Source: Cubamyces lactineus (Eukaryota; Basidiomycota; Agaricomycetes; Polyporales; Polyporaceae). From it: 64,000 bases of DNA. Positions 21,001-32,382 of this stretch are shown here, one piece after another; position 1 is the first letter of the stretch; every line of letters begins with the position of its first letter. The notes below the pieces were generated by a model. The model saw only the letters and a program-made list of their open reading frames with translations, ran no database searches and had not been told where the DNA came from. The DNA lies in assembly GCA_022376465.1 (NCBI GenBank), contig JACDTU010000010.1:992001-1056000 (forward strand). The letters run 5' to 3'. A program made the position numbers and the translations under genes.

Positions 21001-24000
21001 TTCGCATCCTGCTTGTAGCTTTGCCGAGCGGGGGATCTGGAATGCAACGAGACGGACAGCGACGAGAAGGCACAGGCAATACTCATGTCTGATGAACTGT
21101 CGGCGCCGGAATGAAGACGACCGCGTAGATGTGCACCATCGAAGTAGAACTGCGCTGCGGTCAAAACAGTATCCCCCGGTCTAGAAGTGCCAAGTGAAGA
21201 GGTCGACTGTACTAGCTGGAGCGAGCGAAGCTCAACGGAAGGGATTTGGATGTCAAAGCACGTAGTCCCGTTCACCGTTGTCGGCCCACTCTTAAAAGCC
21301 TTGATATACTTCATAGTCAAGGCATCAATGCGAAGTTCAGGGCTCAACCGCTATGAGAAGACCAGAAGCGTGAGTGGGTAGCATCATCAGAGGGTTATAG
21401 GAATACAAACGCTTGAGCTGATATCTTTCAACAGCTGCGTAGCAGCCGGTAGAACCAAAGGGGTCACCCATATTCTGAAGCCACGCTTAGAGCGCACGCG
21501 GTATGTAGACATGTCGACGTCTTCGCTTTCTTTATGTGCAAACCCTTGCCAGCTGGGACCAAGAATCATGGCTTGAGCGGCGTCGTCAGGGGACTTCGCA
21601 GTGAAACTATGGAGGTGTCGAGACAGATCCTACGGAGTACGTTATAACACACACCGATGAACACGAAGTAACGAGACTCACTCGAGTGAGGGTAAAAGGC
21701 GATGCAACCCATGAGGCAGGCCTGATCAAACGCCGGCTCTCATAATGTCTACAATAGGGGCTGTATTGATTGATAGAGGGCCATATAGAGTCCGCCGCGC
21801 CGTCTGCATCATAGAGTTAGCAAGGCATAGCCATTGTGGCTGCTAGAATGATTATACGCACCCTCAACGTCGTCTTCAAAGTCAGTTGACCAATCCGTTA
21901 AGTCGTCGTCATCGGACTCATCACCGCTAGTCATGTCCTCGTCGCTCAAAGCTTCGACTGCAACATTGGAAGGACGCAGGTTTCTGGCACAAACAAGCGT
22001 TAGTTGCGCCATCACCCGAGTAATATGCTTCGCGTACGCTAGTTGAGCATCTCTGACGGCATCCGGTAGGGGATCTGCTTCAGATTCGGAGAGATCCTCT
22101 CGAAGCGATGAGATGGGAGGCGCCAGACGGTCTTGCATGGTCTCAACAGGAGACATCCTAGGTATCCGGATCTGTGGGAGATAGAAATCGTTGTCCAGCG
22201 CCCCTCGACCTGCAGGGTCATGTTAGTCGTATAATAGTAAAACGATACAGGTCATACCCGGCCGCAACGTCGACGATTCCGTAGGGTCGCACTCTTGCGT
22301 ATAGAGAATCTTCGCGCGCCCGGTCGGAGCGTCTTGTTCGGAGATGAACTCCGTCTGTTTCCGAGCCGATTCTCGCCATCCGCACGGCGTGGAGTAGATG
22401 TCCAGATCCACGTCTAATTGTGCATCAGCAGCTTCAATCCACTTGGACTGATCCTGCTTGGACGAGAGCAGAAGCTTCGCACTGCCCTCCGGCAGGCGAA
22501 GGCTCGTGACCCGACGGAAAGATTTGCCCGCAAGGTCATTGGTATCAAGCCTAAGTCCCCTCGGTACTGACAGCTCTGCGGCGGCCTCTTCAACAAGCCA
22601 CACGACACTGACTGAGTCAACTTGAATTTTTAAAAACGTCACTGGGGAAGTAGTATGTTAGACCCGCCGTACTACAAAGGCGAGAAGAGTAGCTACCGTC
22701 AGGGTCTGCAGGAATGGCATATTCCTTGGCCGGCGCGTTGAGCGGGTCAGAAAAGTTGAGACCAAAAGCAGAACCGATGCTCGACAATAGTCGCGCTTCG
22801 TGGGCATTGACCGAAACCTTCACGTCGCCGACATGGATCTCCCAGATACAGACGTATGTTGCGGCCGCGGGGCGTGGGCCAAACAAACGATTCGCGACGA
22901 TGTCAAGGCCTGTGGTTCTCGATGAGACAACCCACGTCACGTTTCATGCTAGTCTCGAGAGCATACCATCAATAACAATCTTATCCCGCCGATTGCTGAA
23001 ATTGACTGGAGGAGAAAGGATGGTATCGTTGTAACAGTGCTCGCTGATTCTTCCGGAGAGGGTATCCAGGTTCAATGACATCTCTGCATCGCATAAGTCT
23101 CGTGGCCACAAACTCGAATGAATCCGGCTCACCCATATAGTAATCGTTCGTCCTGAGCTGTAGTTGTAGCATCGGCAACGAAAGCATCAGACAGGGACCC
23201 AGATCTTCCGGCGAATTCTGGGCATGTTCCTGATTGTACTTCTCATACCCGTGGTACCCGGCGGGTAAGATCATCAACCCATTGTCGACGTCCAACCCAA
23301 GTGTCACTTGCATCGCGTTTGACTGGACGTAGAGCGTATGAATAGACATAATGCATCAACAACAACTGATTGAGCCCTTACCTGACCTTCCCTATACGAC
23401 AAGTTTATAGGGTCACCAAGCGGTTGTCCTCTCTTCCGCTTCTCGAGGTACTCGGTCAGGGTCGAAAAGTGAGTGAACGACCCAAAGTAATTGTCGCGCA
23501 AGATCATGAAGTAGCGAATTGTCCATCCGAATGCCTTGTAGACTACATCGCGTGCCTGCAGGATTGCTTCAGAAATCATGGAGGGTCTCTACAAATCGTT
23601 CGGCCTACCGAGAAGTCCAGTTTCAGCTGATCGACGTACTCCGGCTTGACTTCAGCGAAATAACGATACGATCCCTTCATGTTCAACATCCCGATACGGC
23701 CTATCTGACTTCGGTCCGGAACAGGGGACAGGCTAGTGATGTTCCAGCGAGGAAGTGATAGGTTGAGATTCACGTCGGGGGCATCGATCCAGAACGACAC
23801 TGTGTTAGCTTCGGGACGATACTTGTTGAATGGCATGTGGATCCCGTTGGTCAAGTGGGTGCCCCGGAGAGTGAGTAGTGCTACCAAACAGTTAGAGACA
23901 TTCAGTCAAGCAAGGTAGCAGCGGCGTACCGTTATCCTCTTTGATGAGTGGCTTGTCGATGATGTTGTGGTCGTTCACATAGAAGGTGATGTCGTAGTTG

Positions 24001-26316
24001 TGCATATCTAGGTCGACCACGTATATCATTGGCGTGAAGAGGTTGTAGTCGCTGGGGGGTCCGGTACTCCAATCCTTTCCGAGATCTGTGAACATGTTGA
24101 TATGATCGCGGAGAAGGTAGAGACAGGGCTGGCGTAAGGAGATAGCGAATGTCCACTGTCTTATTCCATTCCATTTGAGCGGGGCAGGAAGATGGCTGCG
24201 AATCTTCAGAGCATGGTGAGTCAACTAACAGTCACACGTAAAGGCTGCGGCCGAACACTTACTCTGCAGGTCTCCGCGGTGAGTAATCGTATGTCGTTCA
24301 AACTCGACGTCACGGTGACAGTGTCCAAATGGACTTCAAGGATGGAGATATAGCCCTTCGACGAGGCAACCATGGGTACAATGTAGCTGATGGTTGAGCT
24401 GTCGCCAGCACGAACGTGGATGGAGGCTGCTTCGCGCTTCCTTGGCCGATCCTTCACTTCCGCCTTACCGTCCCATTGCCAATTCTGCGGGATGCACGTC
24501 ATCGATGAGGCTCCAAGAACGCAGTAACGAACATACTTTTGAGGGTTCTCGGAAAGGTAGTTGCAGAGTCACGCCGTCGCGCAGTTCAATGAATACCTTC
24601 ATACCCGTCCACATGCGCATGTCTCCTGGTTTCAGGCGAGGTGTTGGTTGCGCATCCAAGTATGTCGGCGGGAAAAACGCATGCTGCAGGACGACCCTGA
24701 TCACAACGTCAATCCAGCGTTATATGGATGAGGTCGGTCCATTCGTACCTTTGGCGGTCGGCCCATGGACCATAACGGATGAACCCACCCCGGACGACGA
24801 CGTCAACACCCCATTCCGGCGGTAAGTCCCCATTGCCAATGTCGAATGGATCCAGGCTCTCATCTTGAGCCTCTTGGCCTGCCACAGGAGGAGGGACTAC
24901 GCCCACGACGTCCGCATAGTACAGCAATTCCAGCACACTGGCTTCGAGGATTTTACGCTCAACTGCATATTCTAGGGTGGCAAAATCTGCGCCTAGTGGC
25001 GTTTCTTCGTCCACCATCTTATGTTGCTTCCTTCGGCCCCATGTCTGCGGATGGCTCATGCCGATTGGAGCAGAATGCGTATGGGAAGGAGGTGCGGGTA
25101 ACGTTGTCCAGAGACGTAGGTGTTGCCAGACACGGTGGAATGCCGGGAAGGAGAGGTACGAGGAGCGACGAAGGGGTGCGGTGTCAGAACGATTGACGTG
25201 CTCGTGAGTGCGACGGCCTATTTCTGACATAGGACTAGTGTAGTTCTCGTTCTCTACATACGAAACCGAAGGGCCTTGTAGCTTGATGTTGAGGACTTGT
25301 TTGTACAGGTCATGCTTCGAGCGAGCCTGTGATATCATAGTCAGCATTGGGATATGCTAACTGGAGGGCGTCTCTCGCCTCTACTATGCCATATGTGCCT
25401 TCTGCGCGTTGAAACTCTGCTGCAAGTAAATTGGGAGTAGAAGCATTCCCGATTGTGACAGCTCCCTTGACGATTTCCAGGCTAATGGGGAGCAGGTCCT
25501 TTGGATCCAAGTAAGGCAGCTGCTGTTGCAACCAGCCCACACCCCTCTTGACGAAGGTCGGCGTTCGTTTATAGATGGAGGACACGAGAGAGACGGGTGG
25601 ACCCAAGATAGATGCTACAAGATGTGAGGATCTCGATATACCTATGCTAATCAAACACTTACGATCTCGGAACACAGACGTCCTGCTGAAGATTTTCCTC
25701 ACGGACGGCGCACCGTCAGGGACAGGAGTTGGCACCGGGGTGCTAGGCACGTCCGGATCAAGCTGGGAAACAATGTTGTCGAAGGCGGCAGTACGGTTGT
25801 AGATGAACCATTCAAAACCCTGTAGAGAGACATGCACACGACATGCGAGCGGGGAGCTGTGCTTGCCTGCGGCCGAATTGTGTGTTCAACATGATTTGTT
25901 GCATGAAAACACCAACGAAGAGAGCATACCCAGCATGTCCTCCCCAATGACACGGGCATGGCTCAGGTCCTCTTCCTCCGCAGGGCGACGTATCCAGTAC
26001 CGCCATGAAATCTGTGCTTTGACGACACGGAAAGTTTGGTTACTTGAGTGGTAGCGCAAGTCCTTGATGAGTATCCGACCTCCGAGGATAGAGAAGTGTA
26101 TAGACCCTTCATGACCCAAGCTTGAATATTAATTGCCATTGATAGAATTTGTGGCTTACCTAGCTCGACCCATATGCTATATTCTGCTTGGTTCCAGAGA
26201 GCGAAGCGCGCCAATACTCCGAAGAGAAATGCGAAGAAGCGGTTCCAGTAGAAGAAGTAAAAGGCGAGTACTATGACTATGAGCGCAAGTACCACAAGTT
26301 CCACGACGTTGAGCAT
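15085..26316 (-). CDS. CSF1: CSF1/BLTP1-family bridge-like lipid transfer protein
   Basis: Csf1 is the fungal counterpart of BLTP1 (Tweek, KIAA1109), a long hydrophobic-groove protein that carries lipids between the ER and other membranes; yeast Csf1 is needed for cold tolerance and GPI-anchor synthesis. The gene spans 11.2 kb with some 15-20 short introns and about 3,300 codons by estimate. It starts at 26316 with a membrane anchor (MLNVVELVVLALIVIVLAFY) and FYWNRFFAFLFGVL, followed by GGRILIKDLRYHSSNQTFRV and SWRYWIRR, the conserved chorein-like beginning. Large uninterrupted exons lie at 18624-21347 and 16584-18158. The C-terminus has the family block IERLTMRQLGEATPDVMHPF, FFMKKAGFSLEDSLPQYVHE and IMKALLKLYSKQLTRG. 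I checked the ends and most exon frames, not every splice site. The open frame at 26322 starts at TTG; ATG 26316 is chosen. Confidence 0.9.
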
Positions 26317-26717
26317 CTCCAATGACTTGCTGGACAGCCGTTACCGCACGGGTGGTCGGCAGAGTCCAAATCACCACTCGATGTACGGACTGAGCCCAGA
26401 TGAGAGGACCTTCCGCAAAAGTATAGCCCAGCCCAGTCGTGCGCACACCACACCTCAGACCTCTGCAACAAGCGTCAAACCGTCGAGGATGCAGAAGAAG
26501 CGTCGGGGTCGTCCAGAGGAACTCGAAGCTCGAGAGGATGAACTCGGAAGCGCCAAGACGCGTCAGAACGAGCAGCCCGAGGATGGGCGCTTCTTGACTC
26601 TCCCCTCACTGCGTGCATCCGGCCGGCTTCGTAGGTCTAAACTATACATCTTTGCAACGCAGTCGCCTCTATAGAATTCTGCACAAAGATATCTGGGTCG
26701 CGAGTATACCAACGACA
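26317..26717. other. Divergent promoter region of CSF1 and the twin-CX9C gene
   Basis: Four hundred bases between the two start codons. A plus-strand open frame (26273-26674) crosses it and contains a basic KKRRGRPEELEAREDE stretch resembling an AT-hook core. It overlaps the CSF1 start and lacks a supported gene model, so I leave it as an open question. Confidence 0.4.
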
Positions 26718-26971
26718 ATGCAAGGAGCCACGGCATCAACCAAGACTCCGCTGCGGCGCCTCGCGCTTCACACCACTACCACCTGCTCTTCGACCGCTTC
26801 TGCCTACGGAAAGTGTATCCTCGCCACCTATACCGATATGTCCAAAGATGCTTGCAAGGAAGAATTCGCGAAATTTATTGGATGCGTACACGAGGCTGTA
26901 AGTGGGGTTACTGTCCTTCGTACGCCTGCTTTCACGCTCAGGCTCATCCTCAGATGAAACGGAAGTGGTGA
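26718..26971 (+). CDS. NDUFAF8-like twin-CX9C mitochondrial protein
   Basis: A 65-aa protein in two exons (intron after codon 60, about 68 nt; the last exon encodes MKRKW). It has two CX9C pairs, Cys23/Cys33 and Cys46/Cys56, the signature of small intermembrane-space proteins folded by Mia40. The surroundings match human NDUFAF8, a complex I assembly factor that works with NDUFAF5: SAYGKC, then SKDACKEEFAKF.GC. The N-terminus is basic and Ser/Thr-rich (TKTPLRRLALH), compatible with mitochondrial import. It is easily missed because of its size. Human NDUFAF8 is 74 aa. The ortholog call is inferred from motif spacing; another twin-CX9C family cannot be excluded. Head to head with CSF1. Confidence 0.8.
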
Positions 26972-27075
26972 AGCCGCCTACAGCCCACGGATAGGGTTGG
27001 CCTGATGCTCATTCCTCCGGCAACAACTGCAATAGCGATATAATGTATACGATAGCAATATGGAAGAGTCTGCGC

Positions 27076-28026
27076 CTAAGCCACATCCTCCAAGCCCAAT
27101 CCACCAGGAAGTCGCCTGGCTTCCTCCGTAGATTCTTGCCTTCCGCCACCTGATTCTCTTCTTGCGCTGCTTTGGGGCGAGGTATTCTGACCGCTTTCTG
27201 TCATCCTCGTCGCTGTCCGATCGCGACCTCGCGCACGTACGAACATCCGCAAACTCTGGCTCAATGGTAAAGGAGTTGTCGTATTAGGAAGGGGGAGGAG
27301 GTCTTCGGGATGGTTAGTCCGCCGAGGAAGGGGGTCGGGCGGGGGATGTCCGAGGCGCCAGAAGAGCGTTCGCAGGCGGAGGTCTATGATGTACTCAGTC
27401 CCGTCTTCGTGGAGTGGCAACGCAGGTGGTTTGATGTGGTCACCGAGAGGGGACGGCGACGACGGTGTCGTGGGTATAGATTCGGGACTAAGGGGGTCCG
27501 GGGTATCGGGTGGCATATCACGGGAAAGAGACGTCTCGTACGAGATTGTTGTGAGGATGACTTGCAGCAGAATGATGATGAAATCCAGGAAAAGGAGCGA
27601 CGCTCGCGAAGGGACATGGTCTGAGCAAGGTGCAGAGATGTGAGAACATCACGTTGACGGACCTAGAGTAGAAATAGCGAACATACCAACACCAACGAAG
27701 TCGAGGACGATGGACCGTCCCGCCTCCGTACTCGTGACTGCATGATTGTACACCGACAATGCGTTGGACCCCAAGATGCACAAGAACCAGGTTCTGAGTG
27801 ACCACGAGCTGATATCGCGCGGCCGGGTGAACTGCATTTGCCAGAGGTAACGGCATATGTATGTCCAGAAACCTGGAGCAAGTAAGAAGGAGACTGCGTG
27901 CAGTGTATAGAGGAGGGAATCAAGCTGCCGCACGGGCTCTAGTCAGTGGATATCGAGACTGTTCCGCGGTGAACAGATCCTCACAGATTGTATGATATGC
28001 TTCCGCTGGGCATAGCGCATAGGCAT
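27076..28026 (-). CDS. dsc4: DUF1746 membrane protein, Dsc E3 ligase subunit 4-like
   Basis: DUF1746 defines Dsc4, a subunit of the Golgi/endosomal Dsc ubiquitin ligase that in S. pombe activates the SREBP factor Sre1 under low oxygen and also performs membrane protein quality control. Three exons. The conserved opening QRKHIIQS joins over an intron to LDSLLYTLHAVSFLLAPGFW. Next come MQFTRPRDISSWSLRTWFLC, NALSVYNHAVTSTEAGRSIV and LDFVGVD. After the second intron it continues SLLFLDFIIILLQVILTTIS, then YETSLSRDMP. A Pro/Thr-rich tail contains EDGTEYIIDLRLRTLFW and ends GGLGLEDVA. Three to four membrane segments. The start at 28026 (MPMRYAQRK) or the ATG two codons later fits homologs. About 275 aa. 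Confidence 0.9.
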
Positions 28027-28449
28027 GACATGTATAGATGTGGTTGAGGTAGACCGAGAACAGCGCGCTCGCCGTCGTGTGCGCTGCTAGCAGTGGGAGA
28101 GGGGAATGGCTGCTGCCCGAGCTTGACGCGGACATTGGCAAGTCGCGGACTGCGCGAGGTACGGCACGATTTCGGAGAGTAGGGTGTCCGGGGACCTACA
28201 CGCGGGTTAGTCACACACGCGAAAGCGTCACATTGCGTCACACCGCGGAAGCGGCCCAAGTCGCGTTCGTCGCTGCGCTCAACGACGACGACCTCTGACC
28301 TGCTGCACTCGACAACATCCTCGCCAGGCTCGCTTCACTTTGCTCGGAATCCTGGGTGACGCGTTTTGGTGCAAACTCCACCTTTCTTATCTGGTCCCCT
28401 CTGTACCTCGGGCCTCGCTTGCCTGCGACTCTCTCTGGGTTCCTAGAAA
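28027..28449. promoter_or_regulatory. Divergent promoter region of the Dsc4-like gene and its neighbour
   Basis: This 423-bp segment separates two genes transcribed away from each other. It contains several TGCGTCA/GACGCG-type elements around 28230-28270 but no CACGTG. No exon, RNA or repeat was supported, although an upstream coding exon for the Dsc4-like gene is not fully excluded. Confidence 0.45.
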
Positions 28450-31400
28450 ATGTCTACGAAGGGCCTTAGGCAGACCAGGCTCTCGTTCGCCCCAGCTCCC
28501 AAGAAGGACGCACCAACATCAGGCACAAGCAAGGATTCTGTGTCTGCTTCGACTCCCATCACCGAGTCTCCTTCGAGAACCCCGAGGCTCAAGAGAGCTA
28601 ACGGCCGCAGTCGCGGCAAAGCATTGGAATGTGTAGAAATCCCGCCGCCACCAAAGAGGAGCTCTCGTATCCATGCCCGTTCAAAGACCATACCTGCAAA
28701 CCCTTCCCCGATGAAGCAGAGCTCTAGAATGACCACCGCTACCCCAACTCAGGCGAGAAAGCCTTCTCTGAAACGCAAGTTCTCTCCAGGACCAGAAGAA
28801 GATAGCTACGGAGCAGAGGTGCTCCGTGCATTGGAATTACCTGAGAACTCACACAGCAATAGTGAGTCCCTTGTATCGTGAAGATTCGGGCCCTAGTGTA
28901 ACATGGTCTGACAGGAAACAAAGAGCGATCTCCACCCAAGAAGATCCGACATTCCTCTCCAGAATCTGACCTAACGCCATTACCGTCAAGTTCGGCCTTC
29001 ACCGCAGATCCTGAGGAACTTGTACCTACGAGCCAGTCAGACGAGCAGGAACTTACACTACCCCGGATACCCAAGAGGGACCCAGCCGCAGTGCAGGAAA
29101 GTGTGGCGAAATGGCGAGAGGACACGCATGCCAATCCCCCGAGTCGTGCGCAGTCTCCTCCGCCGTTGGATCCCATACGTACGTCTTTTGACGACGAGGA
29201 ACCTATGGAAGTAGATGGCGTTGCCCCTCTGCGGCTGTCCACAGGCCGACCAAGCGTACGGTTGCAATATCCACAAACCCCTCGTTCTTCCAGCGGCGGC
29301 AGTTCTCATCAAGCATGTAACGATGCGACACCTGCCGCGGTGCATCAACCGACAGCTCTGGTGGAAACACCTACGAGGAACCGACTTTCGGCCGTTTCTG
29401 TCCCGTCTCCTTCAGATGCGTTCAGCTCTCTCACTCCTCCGCCATCGAGCGATCCAATCTCTGAACCTGAACCGGAAAAAGAGCCCCCAGTCGTCAAAGC
29501 GCTTGATGTAAAGAGCAAGACAGAACAGCTTATAGCTGACATCAAGGCTCGCGCTTTGGCTGCTGCGCACTCTAGCCCTGAGCAGTCTCCGTTGGATCTG
29601 AGCGCGCTTAGTGACTCGGACTCGGACTCGGACTCTGATAGCAATGATGACGGTCTTGGTCTTCGCAGTGGTCTCGCCGCAGCCCTAGGCAAGGGTGTCA
29701 AAGGCACGAGTGGGGCAAAGGCGTGCGTAGGCTCCTATGTTGATATTGCTCGAGCGCATACATTGACACTTCGCTCGATCTATAGCACTGGAACGCCATC
29801 AAGAGGCGGCATGGAGTCTTCCTCTGCATCGCGATACAATCTCCGCCGCATCTCGCCCAAGAGCGCTAAGCCTGCAGCGCCTACACTTACGCAGCCACGC
29901 AAACCGCGGAAGCCCAATCCTCTAGACATTCTGCTCCGTGAGAAAGCGCGCGAGGAACGCACTGGGACTGGCATGACTGCTATCCGTCAGGCTGAGGAGG
30001 CCTATGCGGCATCACAAGCGAAGGAGAGTATGAAGGGCGAGATGGCGGACGAGGAAGGTTCGGGTAGTGATGGCGAATGGGACGCGGAGATCGCGAGTTT
30101 GGGCCCCGCAAAGTCGGCGAAGAAAGGGGGGCATGCGAAGGCAACTGCCCGAGCGGAACCACGAAAGTCCAGTGGTAGTGATGACGAAGAGGAGCTCGCC
30201 GGTATCGATTGCGAAGCCATACTGGGGTCTAAAGGAGGTAAAGCCGTCGATCAGATTCTTCAGCGTGACTTGAAGGACAAGAAGGCTCGTGCGCTGGCGA
30301 AGCTTCACGAGAAGCCTATGGGCGTTCCGCTTTGGAGCGCTACGCTTGAGCTGGCGGACTCTACTGAGGGCATGGACGTCGATTCCTCTCTGCCGTCGTT
30401 ACCCCTAGAAGAGGAAGGCAATAGTGTAATACAAGTGCTGAGTGGCGCTGTCAATAGTAACGGTACGGGTGGTTTAGAGTTCTCTGTTGTGCCTCCGCTG
30501 AGCTATTACCACGCCTATTTAGATACCGCGCAGGTTACCGCATTATTGGCTGCTGGTTGTATCACCTGCCTGCAATCGAGCCAGCTGGAGATCCTCGTAG
30601 TCTGGCTGTTTGACGTCGGTGCGTGTCCTCTGACTGTGCGTTTCAACTTCCCGCTTCTAACAGCACAAGCTATAGCCTTCGCCGATGTTTGCCCCGCTCT
30701 CAGCAGACTCGCATATACCCAACTTATGCGCATGCCGTCGCTGCCAGAAATGCGATCACCAAGCTTACGCCCCTCCTCCGTATTGTCAGCTCTTGTCCGT
30801 CTCGGCGCCCCTGCCTCCGTGCTCCGTAGCTACGGTTGGACCGCACCATCTCAACAGCCATCCATGCTTGCATCAGACAACGCCTGGCGAGATGAGATGG
30901 TCTATCGTCTGGTGACCCTAGTGGGCGCCTTCGCTCAGTATGTCCTAGGAACCACTGCTGCCTAGGCGTAAACTTACGACCTGCATTTACAGTCCTTCCA
31001 TGGGCAATGACCTCCTGGAGAACTTCCTGGCGTTACTGCTTATTGGGATGGATCCGATGACGTCTGAGGAACTCTTGACGGAAGTGCGCAAAGCTTGTGA
31101 TCGTGTATCGATCGCCGTAGAGGTTGCCCAAGGTAGTACCCTCGAATTGGTGAGTTCGTACTCAAATCGTATAATCTGCCATTTATCAATCCCGCACCAG
31201 GAGGCAGATCTGTGCCAGAAGATAGTTACCTTCGGTAGAACACTCTCACCAGCCAACCAAGAACGCCTTGTCTCCATCTTCCCGTGTATCTCTTCCTCTA
31301 CGACGCGCATGGCGAGGAACGTCTCTCGCGCCTTGCTCATGGACACTGCGACGACCCCTCGGTCCTACGAGAAACTCCCCGATCTCTCCCCCGTGCTTGC

Positions 31401-31922
31401 TTTGATTGCTCCTCCTGCTGGTTCTGGAGGATTTTTCGATATTGTTGGCAGCTCGCACAAGGAAGGCTATTACGACGAGCTCACGTGCCGAGTATCACTT
31501 CTCAGTCGAGTGTTGTCTGATATCGATGCGTACACCGCTCTCGAGATCCAAGCCGCCAAGGAACATGCCGCTCGAGAGAAAGAAGGGCTAGCCAACGAGC
31601 AGGCAGGGGCCCAAGAAGATCAAATAGAAGAGAAGGACGACAAAGAGGCGTTGCCAGTCCTTGAGCGCATCCGAATACAACTTGAGGAGCTACACGGGAA
31701 AATCTGTACGTCTCCCCGTATCGAACTTGCGCAATCTATACTAACATTGTTTTAGTCGATACCAAAGCCGCTCACCTCGATCGCTCGCGAGCCAAGGCTT
31801 CTCTCCAGCGCTTGTACTCGCGAGTGCATTATCAACGATTGGCAACGCTGAAGTCGCGTTCTGGCAATGGACGACCTCGGAATTTGCATGGATACTTCTC
31901 CGGTGCCGTGAAGAAGTCTTGA
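28450..31922 (+). CDS. Large disordered/helical protein, possible SMC5/6-associated CANIN-type factor
   Basis: About 1,050 aa in five or six exons. The N-terminus MSTKGLRQTRLSFAPAPKK is basic and followed by a long disordered Ser/Pro/Lys-rich half with an Asp-Ser run (SDSDSDSDSDS, near 29614-29640). A middle segment has NPLDILLREKAREERTG, the acidic GSGSDGEWDAEIASLGP and GIDCEAILGSKGGKAVDQIL. The C-terminal half is alpha-helical, HEAT-like: PLWSATLELAD, DNAWRDEMVYRLVTLVGAFA, LENFLALLLIGMDPMTSEEL and NQERLVSIFPC. It ends with NLHGYFSGAVKKS. I tentatively place it with CANIN proteins (FAM178/SLF2-like), which bridge SMC5/6 to damage sites, because basidiomycete proteins of this architecture are often so annotated; I cannot confirm this without a profile search. 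Most likely nuclear. Confidence 0.6.
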
Positions 31923-32382
31923 TGTCACGCGCCGCGCAGCCCATCCGATGTATACTTATCGCTTCACGCACACCTGCTACCTTTCTTCCTTACAGCCCCT
32001 TATAATTGTTCGGACCAGTACTATAATGGTACGATATTTCAGAGACTACTAGCATACGATAGTCCCATTTTGCACTAGCTGTCTTCGCCCTTTCCACTCT
32101 TGACATGTTCGCATTCCGACACTCATGTATCATATTGTATCCGACGTACATTCGATGTATAGACGTTCGCGGGCTGCTTTTTGGCTTGCATTGGCTTGCA
32201 TAAGACACTACGCATTGTCTGCTCCGCTACGAATGCGTTCTCACAACGGTCGCAGAGTATATATATATATATGAGACGTACGCCAATAGATACTTGGAAC
32301 GCATGGTAGAGAGCACGGATATGAATGAACCACAAGGCAAAGCGTCAACGTTGGCAAAACTAGAAACCCAGAGACACATTGT
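31923..32382. other. Convergent intergenic region with a short TA repeat
   Basis: Lies between the stop codons of the SMC5/6-associated candidate and the caspase-fold gene. It contains the TA tract at 32259-32272. Small open frames show no domain. Confidence 0.5.
32259..32272. repeat. (TA)7 simple repeat
   Basis: Seven TA units in the 3' intergenic region of the caspase-fold gene. A microsatellite; no function is implied. Confidence 0.9.

Noticed and set aside
28450..28500. PCNA-interacting (PIP) motif at the N-terminus of the SMC5/6-associated candidate
   Set aside because: QTRLSFAP lacks the two consecutive aromatic residues required by the consensus, so it is not annotated as a PIP box.
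29345..29707. Ser-rich minus-strand frame opposite the SMC5/6-associated candidate
   Set aside because: It is produced by the complementary reading of an Asp-Ser codon run and is not an independent gene.
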